49,185 bases of DNA from Clostridia bacterium (GCA_029256325.1 JAQSYD010000019.1:1-49185); one strand, 5' to 3'; shown: positions 1 through 9,616, numbered from the stretch's first letter. Notes: generated from the letters alone by a model not told the origin. Made by a program: numbers and translations.

Positions 1-16
1 ACACAATTTGATAATG

Positions 17-280
17 CGCTTAGAGTAAGCAGGTGGGCATATACTTAAAAGAGGAAGTGGGTATTTATAGGGCACAATTATTGGATTTGTCATTGCACTC
101 TGTGAAATACTGCTAGAAAAATCTGTAATTGCTGGCACGGATGCCAGCAGCGGGGCAACCTGACATGGATGTCAGATTTGCACCGGTAAGATTTTTCAGC
201 AGTATAAGCAGTCAAGTGCAATCAAATCTAATACCTTGGGCTAGATAAATACCCTCTTCCTCTTAACAGTACTCCGAGCG
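17..280. repeat. Large imperfect inverted repeat with branched tip
   Basis: The two halves of this 264-base stretch are imperfect reverse complements. Clear paired blocks are 51-67 with 246-262, 82-99 with 215-230, and 106-123 with 189-205; weaker pairing continues outward to 17-27 with 270-280. The tip is not a simple loop. It holds a perfect 7-bp hairpin (131-137 with 142-148) and a second arm (151-158 with 178-185, one mismatch) capped by another perfect 7-bp hairpin (160-166 with 169-175). It ends 8 bases from the stop of the M24 gene. It could be a MITE-like element, a large structured RNA, or a strong bidirectional terminator. I do not recognise the family and see no second copy in the window. 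Confidence 0.75.
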
Positions 281-288
281 TAATAATG

Positions 289-1470
289 CTATCTCAACAA
301 ATATATCTCCTGTTGTGGTGTGCTCAAAAATTCTGCACCGGTTTCTGTGATATATACCATTTCTTCGATACCTACATATCCTCTTGAGGTCGCAATCCCC
401 GGTTCTAAAGTAAAGACCATCCCAGCTTCCATAGGCTGTTCAACTAGACTGCTGTTGTATCGATTTGACTTAGGAGCAAGTATCATACCGCCGTCATGGG
501 CCATTCTTCCAACCTGATGTCCCAGTGCATAATTCCAACTGGGGTAGCCCTGAGAAACCACATAGTTTCTGGCTTCTGCGTCCGCTTCTTCTCCCGTCAC
601 GCCAGGTCCCATGAATTCAACAGCTCTTCTGACCGCTTCCTTCAAAGTATCAAAAGCCCGCTGCACCTCTTCACAGGCACACTCCTCATTGTCCTCTAAA
701 ATATAATAAGTCCTCTGCAGATCAGAACAATATCCATCCTTCAGCACACCAAAATCAATATCCATTACATCCCCTTTACAGGCTGTAATTTCAGTTGGCG
801 CATTGTGTCCTGGTACAGATTGTGGACCTAACATTACACCAGGGCATTGAGAGGCTTGCCAAGAAGACTGCACTTCATAATGCTTCATACGATCAGTGAA
901 GAATTGATGAATTTGCTGCTCAGTTACACCTTCTCTAATAAAATCTCTGGCATCTTGAAATATCTGCTCTGCTGTATGGATCGCTTCTACAATCAGCTTC
1001 TTTTCAGCTAAAGACTTATTTCCTCTCAGCTTTGCAATAATAGGAGCTGCTGATACAATCTCAACATCGTCGCTAATACTGATTACTATATCTTGGAGCA
1101 TCAGGAATAATCCATGAGACAATCCATCAGAAGCTACATCCTCGATAGAATAATTGACTGCTAGTCTTAATACCTTCCTCTCGTCAAGGAACTCTCTCAA
1201 TGCATTCTTAAAATTTCCACTATAGGTAATCACCTCATCGTAGAGCCGTGTTTGTTTAATGCCTTCTGCATCATTACTTCCCGCCAATACAACAGTTCTA
1301 CCGCCTTTTATAACCATGATTCCTGTCAACGCAGTAAATTCAACCTTTGAAATAAAGGGCAGCACGGGATCATTATTCATTGTTGTTTCTCTTACTAGCG
1401 TTAACCAGATATCAATATTTTGTTCTTCTATAATCCTTCCAGCTTGCTTCAGTTTTTCTTTTTGCATCAT
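289..1470 (-). CDS. M24 family metallopeptidase (Xaa-Pro aminopeptidase-like)
   Basis: About 393 residues. The N-terminal third resembles the creatinase/prolidase N-domain and the C-terminal part is a complete pita-bread M24 fold. The five metal ligands are visible: Asp in MDIDFG (about residue 239), Asp in GYCSD (250), His in ALGHQVGR (318), Glu in TLEPG (356) and Glu in GIEEM (370). The family removes N-terminal residues before proline or splits X-Pro dipeptides in the cytoplasm with Mn or Co. The open frame extends to a GTG at 1476, but that codon is part of the AGGAG ribosome binding site (1476-1480), so ATG 1470 (5-base spacing) or ATG 1467 (8 bases) is the likely start. It lies just downstream of the signalling hybrid gene and is probably cotranscribed with it. 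The exact substrate is unknown. Confidence 0.88.
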   Translation of the reverse strand: MMQKEKLKQAGRIIEEQNIDIWLTLVRETTMNNDPVLPFISKVEFTALTGIMVIKGGRTVVLAGSNDAEGIKQTRLYDEVITYSGNFKNALREFLDERKVLRLAVNYSIEDVASDGLSHGLFLMLQDIVISISDDVEIVSAAPIIAKLRGNKSLAEKKLIVEAIHTAEQIFQDARDFIREGVTEQQIHQFFTDRMKHYEVQSSWQASQCPGVMLGPQSVPGHNAPTEITACKGDVMDIDFGVLKDGYCSDLQRTYYILEDNEECACEEVQRAFDTLKEAVRRAVEFMGPGVTGEEADAEARNYVVSQGYPSWNYALGHQVGRMAHDGGMILAPKSNRYNSSLVEQPMEAGMVFTLEPGIATSRGYVGIEEMVYITETGAEFLSTPQQEIYLLR

Positions 1471-1479
1471 ACCCACTCC

Positions 1480-3447
1480 TTATTGAATAATGGTGATAAC
1501 AACAGCACCCTTATCTGTTTCTACTCTATAACCTTTCATCTCATTGCCTTCATAATTGATATCTCCGTTAGAGCTGTATAAAATGCTGGGTGTACCAATA
1601 ATAATCTGTTCCTCTATATTTGGATATGCCTTAATGGAATTTCCCAGTATCATATTTGCACATTCTGCAATTACGTCTTTGGTATATCTATGTAACTGCT
1701 GCTCCTGAATCGTCTCATAAACCATACAATTCAATAAAATATGCGCTATTTGACTATCCATGCTTATTCCAAACTGACCGTCAAACATACCCCTTATATT
1801 TATAAAAGAGGTATAGTGCAGCAGCTGAAAATCAACAGAATGAAATGGGGTTATACGGGTTATATTCAAGTTATTTCCTAAATGCTCCTTCAAAAAATCT
1901 AAGGTTGTCGTCAGCACAGGCTGTACAAACTCGGCCGCTGTAAGAGGTTCTTCCAGCTCAATCTCCATTATCGGCAATGTGAACTCCAACCTTGTACCCT
2001 TATTCAAAACAGTAAAAAGTTCAACCTCTCCCCCAAGCTTTTCTACCTCTGATTTTACCGCATAGAGCCCCATACCACGTCCGGAAAGCTCAGTGATCAT
2101 ATCCTTCGTTGAGAAATTGTCCTTAAAAATTAGTTCAATTAACTGTTTATCCTGCATCTGCTTCGCTTCTTCAACACTATATAAGCCCTGGTCCACTGCC
2201 TTACTTCTGATTTGATCAAGGCAAATACCACCGCCGTCATCTTCTATGCTTATTTTTAAGCTGCCGCTGTCAGCATGAATACTGCAGTTGATATTTCCTA
2301 TTTCCGACTTACCCTGTTCTATTCTTTTCTGAGTACACTCCAATCCGTGATCCACGCTATTTCTAAAAACATGTACCAAAGCTTTAGCAAAGCTATTGTA
2401 TTTATCATTATCAATCAATAGGTCATCGCCTTCAATAGAAAATGTATTGATCGGCTTTTCCAAGCGTTCTGCCAGCTTGAAAGTATAACTTGGATAATTA
2501 CTCAGCATTTCCTTTAAGGACTTATACTTTAATCTTTTAATGAGAGGAAGGAGTGTTTTACACTCCACAGGAGAACAAATGTTTATGACTTCTTTCTCTA
2601 TTTGTAAAAGCTTTGTTTTATCAACATAGATCATTTCTCCCAAGCTAAAGAAATGGCTTCCCAATTTCTCCTGCAATAGTTCCATATCCTTATTCAAAAA
2701 GTCGTGAATATCAAAGGAATATATAAATGCACAGATATCCTTGCGAGTGAAATTATCCAGCATATCGCCTACATAAGATAATGCACTTTCCATAGAATGC
2801 AATAATCCTACTGAGCTTTGCATGCCAAATTGACTGAAGCTGCCTTTGAAGGTATGAATTTCTCTATATACATTGGCATATATTGCGCTGACAGTTTGCT
2901 TGCCATCTAAAATTTCATGCAGCTTGCTGCCATAAAAATACTGAAATTCTTTTACGCACTCCAAAAAGCTGCTGAAGTTTCCGGCCACATTGGCAACCAT
3001 ACTCATGATGCCTTCGTCTTCCTTAACCTTGTTTTCCAGCAGTCTTTTTTCAGTTATTTCTCTCATTACAACCATTATTACCTTGTCAGAAGGGGTGTAA
3101 ATGTTATCAACAAGCTTATATTCAAGACTTATATATTTGCGATAAAGCTCTATCTCCTTTGGCATCAGGGAAATAAAGACATTGGTTCTCTGTACATCTT
3201 TGCAATTGAATACCTCTTGCAAAATCTGTTCTACAAATATTGCCTCATCTCTGTTGTCTGGATAAATAAGCTGTGAAAAAGGCTTATAGCCAATAGCTTC
3301 TCCCAGTAATCTTTGGCACTCATAGCTATAATCATGATGTACCATTAAATCCTTGCTAAAGGTTAACAAACCCTGCCCTACATTATCAAGCAAACTCCGT
3401 ATGCTATTTATAACTTCATATAATCTTTTTTCATCCTCAATTTTCAT
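1480..3447 (-). CDS. CheA-like hybrid: PAS, Hpt, histidine kinase ATPase, CheX-like domain
   Basis: This 655-residue soluble protein strings together chemotaxis-type modules. Residues 10-135 look like a degenerate PAS sensor ending in an EITEKR linker. Residues 150-260 form an Hpt domain with the phospho-acceptor histidine at about 198 (REIHTFKG). Residues 340-495 are a CheA-type HATPase with N-box FRNSVDHGLE, G1 box DDGGGI and G2 box GRGMGLYAVK. Residues 510-655 resemble the CheX phosphatase/chemotaxis fold (AECANMILGN). No P5/CheW-coupling domain, receptor or flagellar gene is nearby. I infer a stand-alone phosphotransfer protein that may both make and remove a phosphoryl signal on an unlinked response regulator. 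The PAS and CheX assignments are by pattern only. Confidence 0.75.
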   Translation of the reverse strand: MKIEDEKRLYEVINSIRSLLDNVGQGLLTFSKDLMVHHDYSYECQRLLGEAIGYKPFSQLIYPDNRDEAIFVEQILQEVFNCKDVQRTNVFISLMPKEIELYRKYISLEYKLVDNIYTPSDKVIMVVMREITEKRLLENKVKEDEGIMSMVANVAGNFSSFLECVKEFQYFYGSKLHEILDGKQTVSAIYANVYREIHTFKGSFSQFGMQSSVGLLHSMESALSYVGDMLDNFTRKDICAFIYSFDIHDFLNKDMELLQEKLGSHFFSLGEMIYVDKTKLLQIEKEVINICSPVECKTLLPLIKRLKYKSLKEMLSNYPSYTFKLAERLEKPINTFSIEGDDLLIDNDKYNSFAKALVHVFRNSVDHGLECTQKRIEQGKSEIGNINCSIHADSGSLKISIEDDGGGICLDQIRSKAVDQGLYSVEEAKQMQDKQLIELIFKDNFSTKDMITELSGRGMGLYAVKSEVEKLGGEVELFTVLNKGTRLEFTLPIMEIELEEPLTAAEFVQPVLTTTLDFLKEHLGNNLNITRITPFHSVDFQLLHYTSFINIRGMFDGQFGISMDSQIAHILLNCMVYETIQEQQLHRYTKDVIAECANMILGNSIKAYPNIEEQIIIGTPSILYSSNGDINYEGNEMKGYRVETDKGAVVITIIQ

Positions 3448-3548
3448 ACCTGATCAACCCTGCTTTCGACAATTTATGATGATATGGCACAAAATTTACT
3501 ACATATAAAAAATTATATCATATTTAAAAAAATATAGCGTTCTTCATA

Positions 3549-3580
3549 TTAAAAATGCACAGCCTGTAAAGCTGTGCATT
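3549..3580 (-). terminator. Rho-independent terminator of the MFS gene
   Basis: A perfect 10-bp stem (3554-3563 with 3571-3580), GC-rich in the middle, is followed on the minus strand by a run of T. It starts only a few bases after the stop codon of the MFS gene at 3584. Confidence 0.85.
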
Positions 3581-3583
3581 CTA

Positions 3584-4831
3584 TCAAACTGCTCTTTTTA
3601 ATCTGGTTCTATTCATGAAAGTCATGCTGCCAATGAATCTCATAAGTGCAGTGATCAGCAAGGCGATATAAATATTGCTGGCTTTCAATACGACGTCTCC
3701 AATCAACGGCGCAATAAATAATGTAACATTCGTCAAGGTGGCATGAACAGCAACGTACATGATCCTATTCTTTTCAGGGGAAACCTCCAGTAAATAGCTT
3801 AGTAAAACCGTTGTTGTTCCTGCTGTAAAAAAGCCCATTATTAAGCCCGAACCCGTTAATACCCACAAGTTGTGTGAAAGTACATAAAGTACCGGAGTAG
3901 CGGCCATTCCCATAGTTGCAAAAGCCGCTGCATAGTTATTGCCTTTTTTCTCTATGATTTTACTCCAATAACCAAAGCTAAAAAACATAACGATGCTGGA
4001 GGTGACACTTAATATCGTAAGCCACGTTTCATCCGCCATAAGATATTCTATTTGATATATTCCAAATAACGGCCAACCCATTTGCCATCCGAAATGAAAA
4101 GTCAAAGAGCAGCCCAAAAATCCTAGATAAGCCTTATTACTGAATACTTCTTTGATAGACTTCTTCACATCTATACAAGCCTGAGGTTCCACTGTTGTCT
4201 CCTTAAGCCTTTTAAAGGTCAATATTTCAATTAAGCCTACAATAAAGGCAAGTACAAAAAACACCTGATAGATCACAATAGTTTTTTCATTGGTTGTACC
4301 AAAAACATTTAATAGCTGCGACAGCATAATCAGTGATAAGAAGTTTGCAATGGTCGTATATCTGTTTTTTGAAGTAATTGCCCATGCCCTTTCCCTTTCG
4401 CCAAATACGTCAGCTGTAACACTTTGAAGTGCAGTAGATGAAACAGCCTCCGGAAAGTTCATCAGTGCAGTTATGATAACAAAGGTTATGGGTTGCAGAT
4501 TCCCCGGTAAAAAAGGCACAAAAGCATAAAGCAATATAAAGAACCTGCTAAATAAAAATATGCCGGATAGCGTCTTCTTCTTGCTTACTGCCTTACACAT
4601 ATAGATAACGCCTGGTATGATGCCAAATAGGGCTATAAGTCCTGGTAGTGAGTTATAAAGGGACACATGAGTTTCGCCACCGCCAAGTCTATATAGAAAT
4701 TTCTGAGCAAAGGGTTTATAAAGATTAACTACCAAGGTAAACAGGATGCCGTTGGTAATGAAATAATACATATTCTTCTCATAAATATCCTTATAACTGC
4801 TTGGCAAAAGCCTCTTTAATATACTTTTCAC
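3584..4831 (-). CDS. MFS transporter
   Basis: About 415 residues, almost all hydrophobic, with around 12 predicted membrane segments in two halves and a longer basic middle loop (near FKRLKETTVEPQ). That is the major facilitator layout. Motifs are weak and the substrate cannot be read. The start is taken as GTG 4831 (MKSILKRLL) because a GGGGGTA ribosome binding site lies 6 bases upstream; the frame extends to a TTG at 4852, upstream of that site. The gene stands alone with its own terminator, divergent from the GGDEF gene. Confidence 0.8.
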   Translation of the reverse strand: MKSILKRLLPSSYKDIYEKNMYYFITNGILFTLVVNLYKPFAQKFLYRLGGGETHVSLYNSLPGLIALFGIIPGVIYMCKAVSKKKTLSGIFLFSRFFILLYAFVPFLPGNLQPITFVIITALMNFPEAVSSTALQSVTADVFGERERAWAITSKNRYTTIANFLSLIMLSQLLNVFGTTNEKTIVIYQVFFVLAFIVGLIEILTFKRLKETTVEPQACIDVKKSIKEVFSNKAYLGFLGCSLTFHFGWQMGWPLFGIYQIEYLMADETWLTILSVTSSIVMFFSFGYWSKIIEKKGNNYAAAFATMGMAATPVLYVLSHNLWVLTGSGLIMGFFTAGTTTVLLSYLLEVSPEKNRIMYVAVHATLTNVTLFIAPLIGDVVLKASNIYIALLITALMRFIGSMTFMNRTRLKRAV

Positions 4832-5186
4832 AAAAGCTACCCCCACATACAACTAAATAGAACCTTCAATCGTAATTTTCTGTATGACTTATAAGCTTGT
4901 CCGTTTTTTTGAGATATCATCAACTTATTCTTATAATTTATTTCATAGATTAAACGAACTTGTTATACACTAAATATTCTAGTCCTTGTACTACATTATG
5001 TCAATAATTAGCTACACCCATTAAATAATGTAAATAGGATTGAAAATGTGTTAAATATATGAAATAATGTAACAATATACATGCGTTAATTTTTTATTTA
5101 TCGTACGAATATTGAAATGTATTACGAATTTATTATATTATAGAATTAGTATTATTAAATTTATGTTAATCATTGGGGGGGATATA
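4832..5186. other. 355-base AT-rich intergenic region between divergent genes
   Basis: This region separates the MFS gene and the GGDEF gene, which point away from each other, so both promoters should be here. It is very AT-rich with several near-consensus -10 boxes and no clear -35 partner that I could choose with confidence. I see no riboswitch fold (no GEMM-type c-di-GMP signature) and no small gene. Confidence 0.5.
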
Positions 5187-6587
5187 ATGAGGCAGAGAAA
5201 ATCATGTCTTTTCAGGCATATTATTATGGCTTTTTTGTTGCTTGTAATAAGCTCTGTTGATTTTTTGAATAGAAGCTTATTTCCATACAGCTACCACCCC
5301 TTCTATTCTTTGTTTATTATCACCCTGGCTATTATCGTTTTCATAAGTATTTCACATAAATGGTATCATATGCCTTATGTGCAAGTGATTGATAAATTAA
5401 GTGAGTACTATAAGGATTTTATAGGTGAAGCTTCCATCACAAAAGACGGCAGCAAATTATCCGTTGATCCTCAGATTAATGATTTAGGAGAGCTCATTGA
5501 TTTATATAAATCTGCCCAAAGGCAGCAAACAGAATTGGTATGCCAATTAACAAATACTAATAGAGTATTAGATCAGAACAATAAATTTGCCAATGCAATT
5601 GTACAAATAACAAGTGAAATACTACATTCCAGGGATATACACAGCATACTTCAGCTGATATTAAATAAGGCAATAGAGATTATCCCCAATGCACAAAAGG
5701 GTAGCATTCTGCTTTACAACAATGATTATCTAGAATTTAAAGCCATGTATGGCTACGACATGGAGGCTTTAAAGGATTTCAGATTCAGCTTCAATGAAAT
5801 ATTCCAATATAATGCAAAGGATTTATATGAGCCTATCATTATAACAGATGTAGAACAATTCAATAGAAGCCTTAAGAAAGACAAATACAATATATTAAAG
5901 GAAACCAGAAGCTTTGAGCAAAACAGCTGTATCAGCTGCGCTATTTCAATCGATAACGAGTTTTATGGCACTATAAACATAGATAATGATGAAAGCAACT
6001 ATGCATTTTTAGATGAGCATAAGCCCATCGTAAAGTACTTTGCCGAACAAATTGGTATTGCACTGAAAAATGCTCAGCTGCTTGAAAAGATCCTTTATAT
6101 GTCTCAATATGACAGCTTAACCAAGGTCTGCAACAGAGCCTATTTTGAAGAGCAATTGAGCACTTTGCATAAGGATTATATTCAAAAAAAGCAGATCTTT
6201 ACACTGGTAGTACTTGATATGAACGACTTGAAGCTTACAAATGATACCTTTGGACATGAAATAGGAGACAAACTGATTGTTACACTAACTGAGCATATCT
6301 CCAATATAGAACAAAAACCTGCGATTTTTGGTAGAGTCGGCGGCGATGAATTTGCTATGGTATATAAAGATAAATCAGCCCAAGAAGTACATGAAATTAT
6401 GCAAAACATCAGGCAATCCTTTAACGAGGTTCCTTTTAAGTTGAATAACCTGGAAATACTAAATATTTCTTTTGGCTATGGATTATCCACCTTCCCCGAC
6501 GACGGTGAGGATTTAACCTCATTGTTTAAAAACGCAGATTATCTTATGTATATTGATAAAAGAAACTACAAAGATATAAGCCATTAA
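5187..6587 (+). CDS. Membrane-anchored GAF-GGDEF diguanylate cyclase
   Basis: 466 residues. Two hydrophobic segments lie in the first 70 residues, then a linker/coiled stretch, a GAF-like domain (about 130-300) and a C-terminal GGDEF domain with the intact GGDEF active-site signature (FGRVGGDEFAMVY). The protein should make cyclic di-GMP at the membrane in response to a small ligand sensed by the GAF domain. No RxxD product-inhibition site is obvious just before GGDEF. The start at ATG 5187 is chosen because a run of G (5175-5181) sits 5 bases upstream; an in-frame ATG at 5112 has no ribosome binding site. It ends in its own terminator. No EAL or HD-GYP partner is adjacent. Confidence 0.88.
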   Translation: MRQRKSCLFRHIIMAFLLLVISSVDFLNRSLFPYSYHPFYSLFIITLAIIVFISISHKWYHMPYVQVIDKLSEYYKDFIGEASITKDGSKLSVDPQINDLGELIDLYKSAQRQQTELVCQLTNTNRVLDQNNKFANAIVQITSEILHSRDIHSILQLILNKAIEIIPNAQKGSILLYNNDYLEFKAMYGYDMEALKDFRFSFNEIFQYNAKDLYEPIIITDVEQFNRSLKKDKYNILKETRSFEQNSCISCAISIDNEFYGTINIDNDESNYAFLDEHKPIVKYFAEQIGIALKNAQLLEKILYMSQYDSLTKVCNRAYFEEQLSTLHKDYIQKKQIFTLVVLDMNDLKLTNDTFGHEIGDKLIVTLTEHISNIEQKPAIFGRVGGDEFAMVYKDKSAQEVHEIMQNIRQSFNEVPFKLNNLEILNISFGYGLSTFPDDGEDLTSLFKNADYLMYIDKRNYKDISH

Positions 6588-6604
6588 ATAAAATAACATT
6601 TCTC

Positions 6605-6634
6605 AAAAAGTTCGGTATAACCGAATTTTTTTTA
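6605..6634 (+). terminator. Rho-independent terminator of the GGDEF gene
   Basis: The stem TTCGGT/ACCGAA with a 3-base loop, extended by an A-run opposite a T-run, is followed by eight T. It lies about 20 bases after the stop codon. Confidence 0.8.
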
Positions 6635-6761
6635 TGGGCAATATTTTATGCCAATGAACTTTCATAATAATCAAATATTTTATTAAAAGTTGTTGTAGCA
6701 GCCATCAGAAATTGGTAAAATTAGATTATTATAATATTGATAACATCTAGGAGGGATTGCT

Positions 6762-8186
6762 TTGAAGGTTCAGTTGTCATCTTATCTATCAGAACAAAAA
6801 GCTACGCTTAAAAAACTGATCGAGCTTCTATCTCAAAAGTATAAATATGTTTCAATTCTGGCTTGTGATTCTAAAGGTAAAAACTATGCGGTTACCCAAA
6901 GCACAATCAGTGTAAATGACTCAAATTGGTCTGAAAGAGGCTTTGTTTTAAGAACATACAATGGGTTTGGCTATAGCGAATTTTCCTTTAATGAACTGCC
7001 AAAGGATAATATAAATTCATTTGCTTCATATCTGTCCACTCAATTAGACACTTATCAAAAGTGTCTTTCGGATTCAAGCTTTGAAAGCTATCCTGTCGTG
7101 CAAGAAGAAATAATGAATGAAAGTTTCTATGGTGATGTAGCGGTACTTCCGGAAAGTGTAAGCTCCAAGGAGATTATCGAAAAGCTTACAAATATTATGG
7201 ATAGGGGTTCCAAAGGTTCTCCTTATATTGTAGATTACAGAGTCAGATTTGATATTGTACATATATCTAAACTGTTTTTATCTACTAAAAAGGAGCTTGA
7301 ACAATCATATATTTGGAGTCAAGGTTATTTAATGCCTTTGAGCCGAAAAGGTCAGAACAATAAGTTTTATTACAGAGCTTTCTCCGGACTAAAGGGAGTA
7401 GAAATTATCGATGAAATGGTTCCTTACATAGATGAGGTTGCCAGAGAAAGCGAAAATATGCTGAATGCGGTAACCATGATACCCGGCACCTATGACGTAA
7501 TCTGCAGCCCTGATGTTACAGGCTTAATTGCCCATGAAGCCTTTGGACATGGTGTTGAAATGGATATGTTTGTAAAGGGCCGCGCTAAAGCCGTAGAATA
7601 TATAGATAAACCGGTAGCTTCAAAGCTTGTTACAATGCATGAGGGTGCAAAATCTGCGCAGCACGTATCCTCCTATTTGTTTGATGACGAGGGTGTATTA
7701 GGTACAGATACAATTGTAATTGATAAAGGGATTCTAAAGACAGGCATATCAGATATGCTGTCTGCACTGAAATTGGGCACCACCCCTACAGGCAACGGCA
7801 AAAGACAATCCTACGAAAGAAAAGCCTATGCTCGTATGACCAACACTGTCATAGCCAGTGGCAATGACAATCTGGAGGATATGATTTCTTCCATAGAACA
7901 CGGATATATGCTCCTTGATTCAGAAGGCGGCATGGAAGACCCTAAGAACTGGGGTATTCAATGCATCATACTAAAAGGAGTAGAAATTAAAAATGGAAAG
8001 CTAACAGATAAAATCGTATCTCCCATTATTATGACGGGCTATGTCCCTGAGTTGCTTTCCAATATCAGCATGGTATCCGGTCATATGCAGCTCGGAGGCT
8101 CCGGCATGTGCGGCAAAGGCTATAAGGAATATGTAAAGAATTCCAGCGGCGGGCCTTATATCAAGACAAAAGCGAGGTTAGGATAA
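6762..8186 (+). CDS. tldD: Metalloprotease TldD
   Basis: 474 residues, close to the family length. The TldD zinc site is complete: HEAFGH (His258, Glu259, His263) and, near the C terminus, the conserved GMCGKG cysteine motif. In E. coli, TldD pairs with TldE (PmbA) to make a cytoplasmic protease that trims unfolded peptides, removes the microcin B17 leader and helps degrade the antitoxin CcdA. The start is TTG 6762, with AGGAGG six bases upstream. Its stop codon shares one base with the ATG of the next gene, so translation of the two subunits is probably coupled. No RiPP precursor or toxin-antitoxin gene is visible next to it, so the natural substrate is open. Confidence 0.93.
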   Translation: MKVQLSSYLSEQKATLKKLIELLSQKYKYVSILACDSKGKNYAVTQSTISVNDSNWSERGFVLRTYNGFGYSEFSFNELPKDNINSFASYLSTQLDTYQKCLSDSSFESYPVVQEEIMNESFYGDVAVLPESVSSKEIIEKLTNIMDRGSKGSPYIVDYRVRFDIVHISKLFLSTKKELEQSYIWSQGYLMPLSRKGQNNKFYYRAFSGLKGVEIIDEMVPYIDEVARESENMLNAVTMIPGTYDVICSPDVTGLIAHEAFGHGVEMDMFVKGRAKAVEYIDKPVASKLVTMHEGAKSAQHVSSYLFDDEGVLGTDTIVIDKGILKTGISDMLSALKLGTTPTGNGKRQSYERKAYARMTNTVIASGNDNLEDMISSIEHGYMLLDSEGGMEDPKNWGIQCIILKGVEIKNGKLTDKIVSPIIMTGYVPELLSNISMVSGHMQLGGSGMCGKGYKEYVKNSSGGPYIKTKARLG

Positions 8187-9511
8187 TGTTGGATAGAATT
8201 ATTAATATATTAAAAAACCATAAAGACGTCAGTGATTGGAAAATTGTTCAGAATCTAACAACAGCAAATGAGCTGTTTATTATAAAAAAGCAGATTGATA
8301 TGCCGAGATCCATACAAGTCAACCATATCACTATTACTGTTTATAAGGATTTTGAAGAAAACGGGGTGAAATTCAGAGGTTCCTCTACAATCAATATTCA
8401 TCCTACCATGACTGATGAAGAAATATCAACGGCAGTAGATGATGCTGCTTTTTCTGCTTCCTTTATCAAAAATAAATATTATCCTGTCCCTGAAAAATCA
8501 ACGGAAGAAATCAAACCACTTTCCAGTGAATTTGACAATGCTCCCTTAGCTACGTGGATGCCAAAGCTAAAAGCTGCGCTTTACGCTTATGATAACGATG
8601 AAAAAGGCTATATAGGCTCTAGTGAGCTATTCCTGAATAAGAATATTACTACAATAATGAACTCTAGAGGTGTTCACTATAGCTACGCAAATTACCGCGG
8701 ACATATAGAATTTATAACAAGCTGGAAGGATACCGGAGAAGAAGTTGAGCTTTACAAAGACCTGACGTTTGCTGACTTTGAGCCTGAAGCGTTGTCTAGG
8801 ACTGCACAGGAAATGCTGGAAATGAGTAAAGAAAAAGCCTCTACTCAAGCCACTCAAAACTTGGAAGGCTTTACGGTAATCTTGCAGGGAGAGCCAGTAG
8901 CAGAGCTTTTAAAGCATTATTATATGCAATCTAATGCTCAATATGTATATCAACAAGTATCAACAGCAAAGCTTCATGAAAGTATTCAAGGGGAAAATAT
9001 TCAGGGGGATAAGATTAACCTGACCATTGATCCTGCACTTAACAATTCTGCAGTTTCAGCTCCCTTAGATGATGATGGTGTTGTACTTTCAGCTCATAAA
9101 ATTATTGATAAAGGCGTGCTCCTGAAGTACTGGGGAACAACTCAATACTGCCATTATCTGAATGTTGAACCAACAGGAAGAATAAATAACTTTGTGTTTG
9201 AAGGCGGAAGCAAGAGTATCGAAGAAATGCGTTTGGTCCCACATCTTGAAATAGCTGCTTTCTCTGATTTTATGATTAACCCTATGACTGGTGATTTCGC
9301 CGGCGAAATCAGACTTGGCTGGCATTATGACGGCAAGACAAGAACTGCAGTAAGCGGTGGTTCAATTTCAGGAAACCTTAACAACATTCAAAATAATATG
9401 TATTTATCTAGAGAGCTTCAGCAGTGCAATGCCAAGGAATCACTCCAGCCATTATGCTACAAGGGACCAAAAGCCCTGATGATGCATAATATTGCAGTTG
9501 CTGGGAACTAA
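8186..9511 (+). CDS. tldE: TldE/PmbA family subunit
   Basis: 441 residues of the TldD/PmbA fold, without the HExxxH motif, as expected for the non-metal-binding TldE/PmbA partner. The family-typical C-terminal core is present (around TGDFAGEIRLGWHYDGK and the GGSISGN motif). It overlaps tldD by one base (TAATG). It should form the heterodimeric protease with TldD, shaping the channel that admits extended peptides. The next feature is a long hairpin that probably ends transcription. Confidence 0.9.
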   Translation: MLDRIINILKNHKDVSDWKIVQNLTTANELFIIKKQIDMPRSIQVNHITITVYKDFEENGVKFRGSSTINIHPTMTDEEISTAVDDAAFSASFIKNKYYPVPEKSTEEIKPLSSEFDNAPLATWMPKLKAALYAYDNDEKGYIGSSELFLNKNITTIMNSRGVHYSYANYRGHIEFITSWKDTGEEVELYKDLTFADFEPEALSRTAQEMLEMSKEKASTQATQNLEGFTVILQGEPVAELLKHYYMQSNAQYVYQQVSTAKLHESIQGENIQGDKINLTIDPALNNSAVSAPLDDDGVVLSAHKIIDKGVLLKYWGTTQYCHYLNVEPTGRINNFVFEGGSKSIEEMRLVPHLEIAAFSDFMINPMTGDFAGEIRLGWHYDGKTRTAVSGGSISGNLNNIQNNMYLSRELQQCNAKESLQPLCYKGPKALMMHNIAVAGN

Positions 9512-9520
9512 AAAATAAAG

Positions 9521-9616
9521 GCTAATATATATGGTGCATGATATTCGATTTGACTGTACTGACTATTCACAGAGTACATACACAAATCTTCTAAAATGCA
9601 CCCTTATACATTAGCT
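9521..9616. repeat. Long imperfect inverted repeat between convergent genes
   Basis: The arms 9521-9560 and 9573-9616 are imperfect reverse complements; matching blocks include GCTAAT, GGTGCAT, GATTTG and TGTACT. The loop is about 12 bases. It sits between tldE and the convergent M15 gene. It may act as a bidirectional terminator, or be the remnant of a MITE-like element like the one at the left end of the window, though the two share no clear sequence. Confidence 0.65.
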
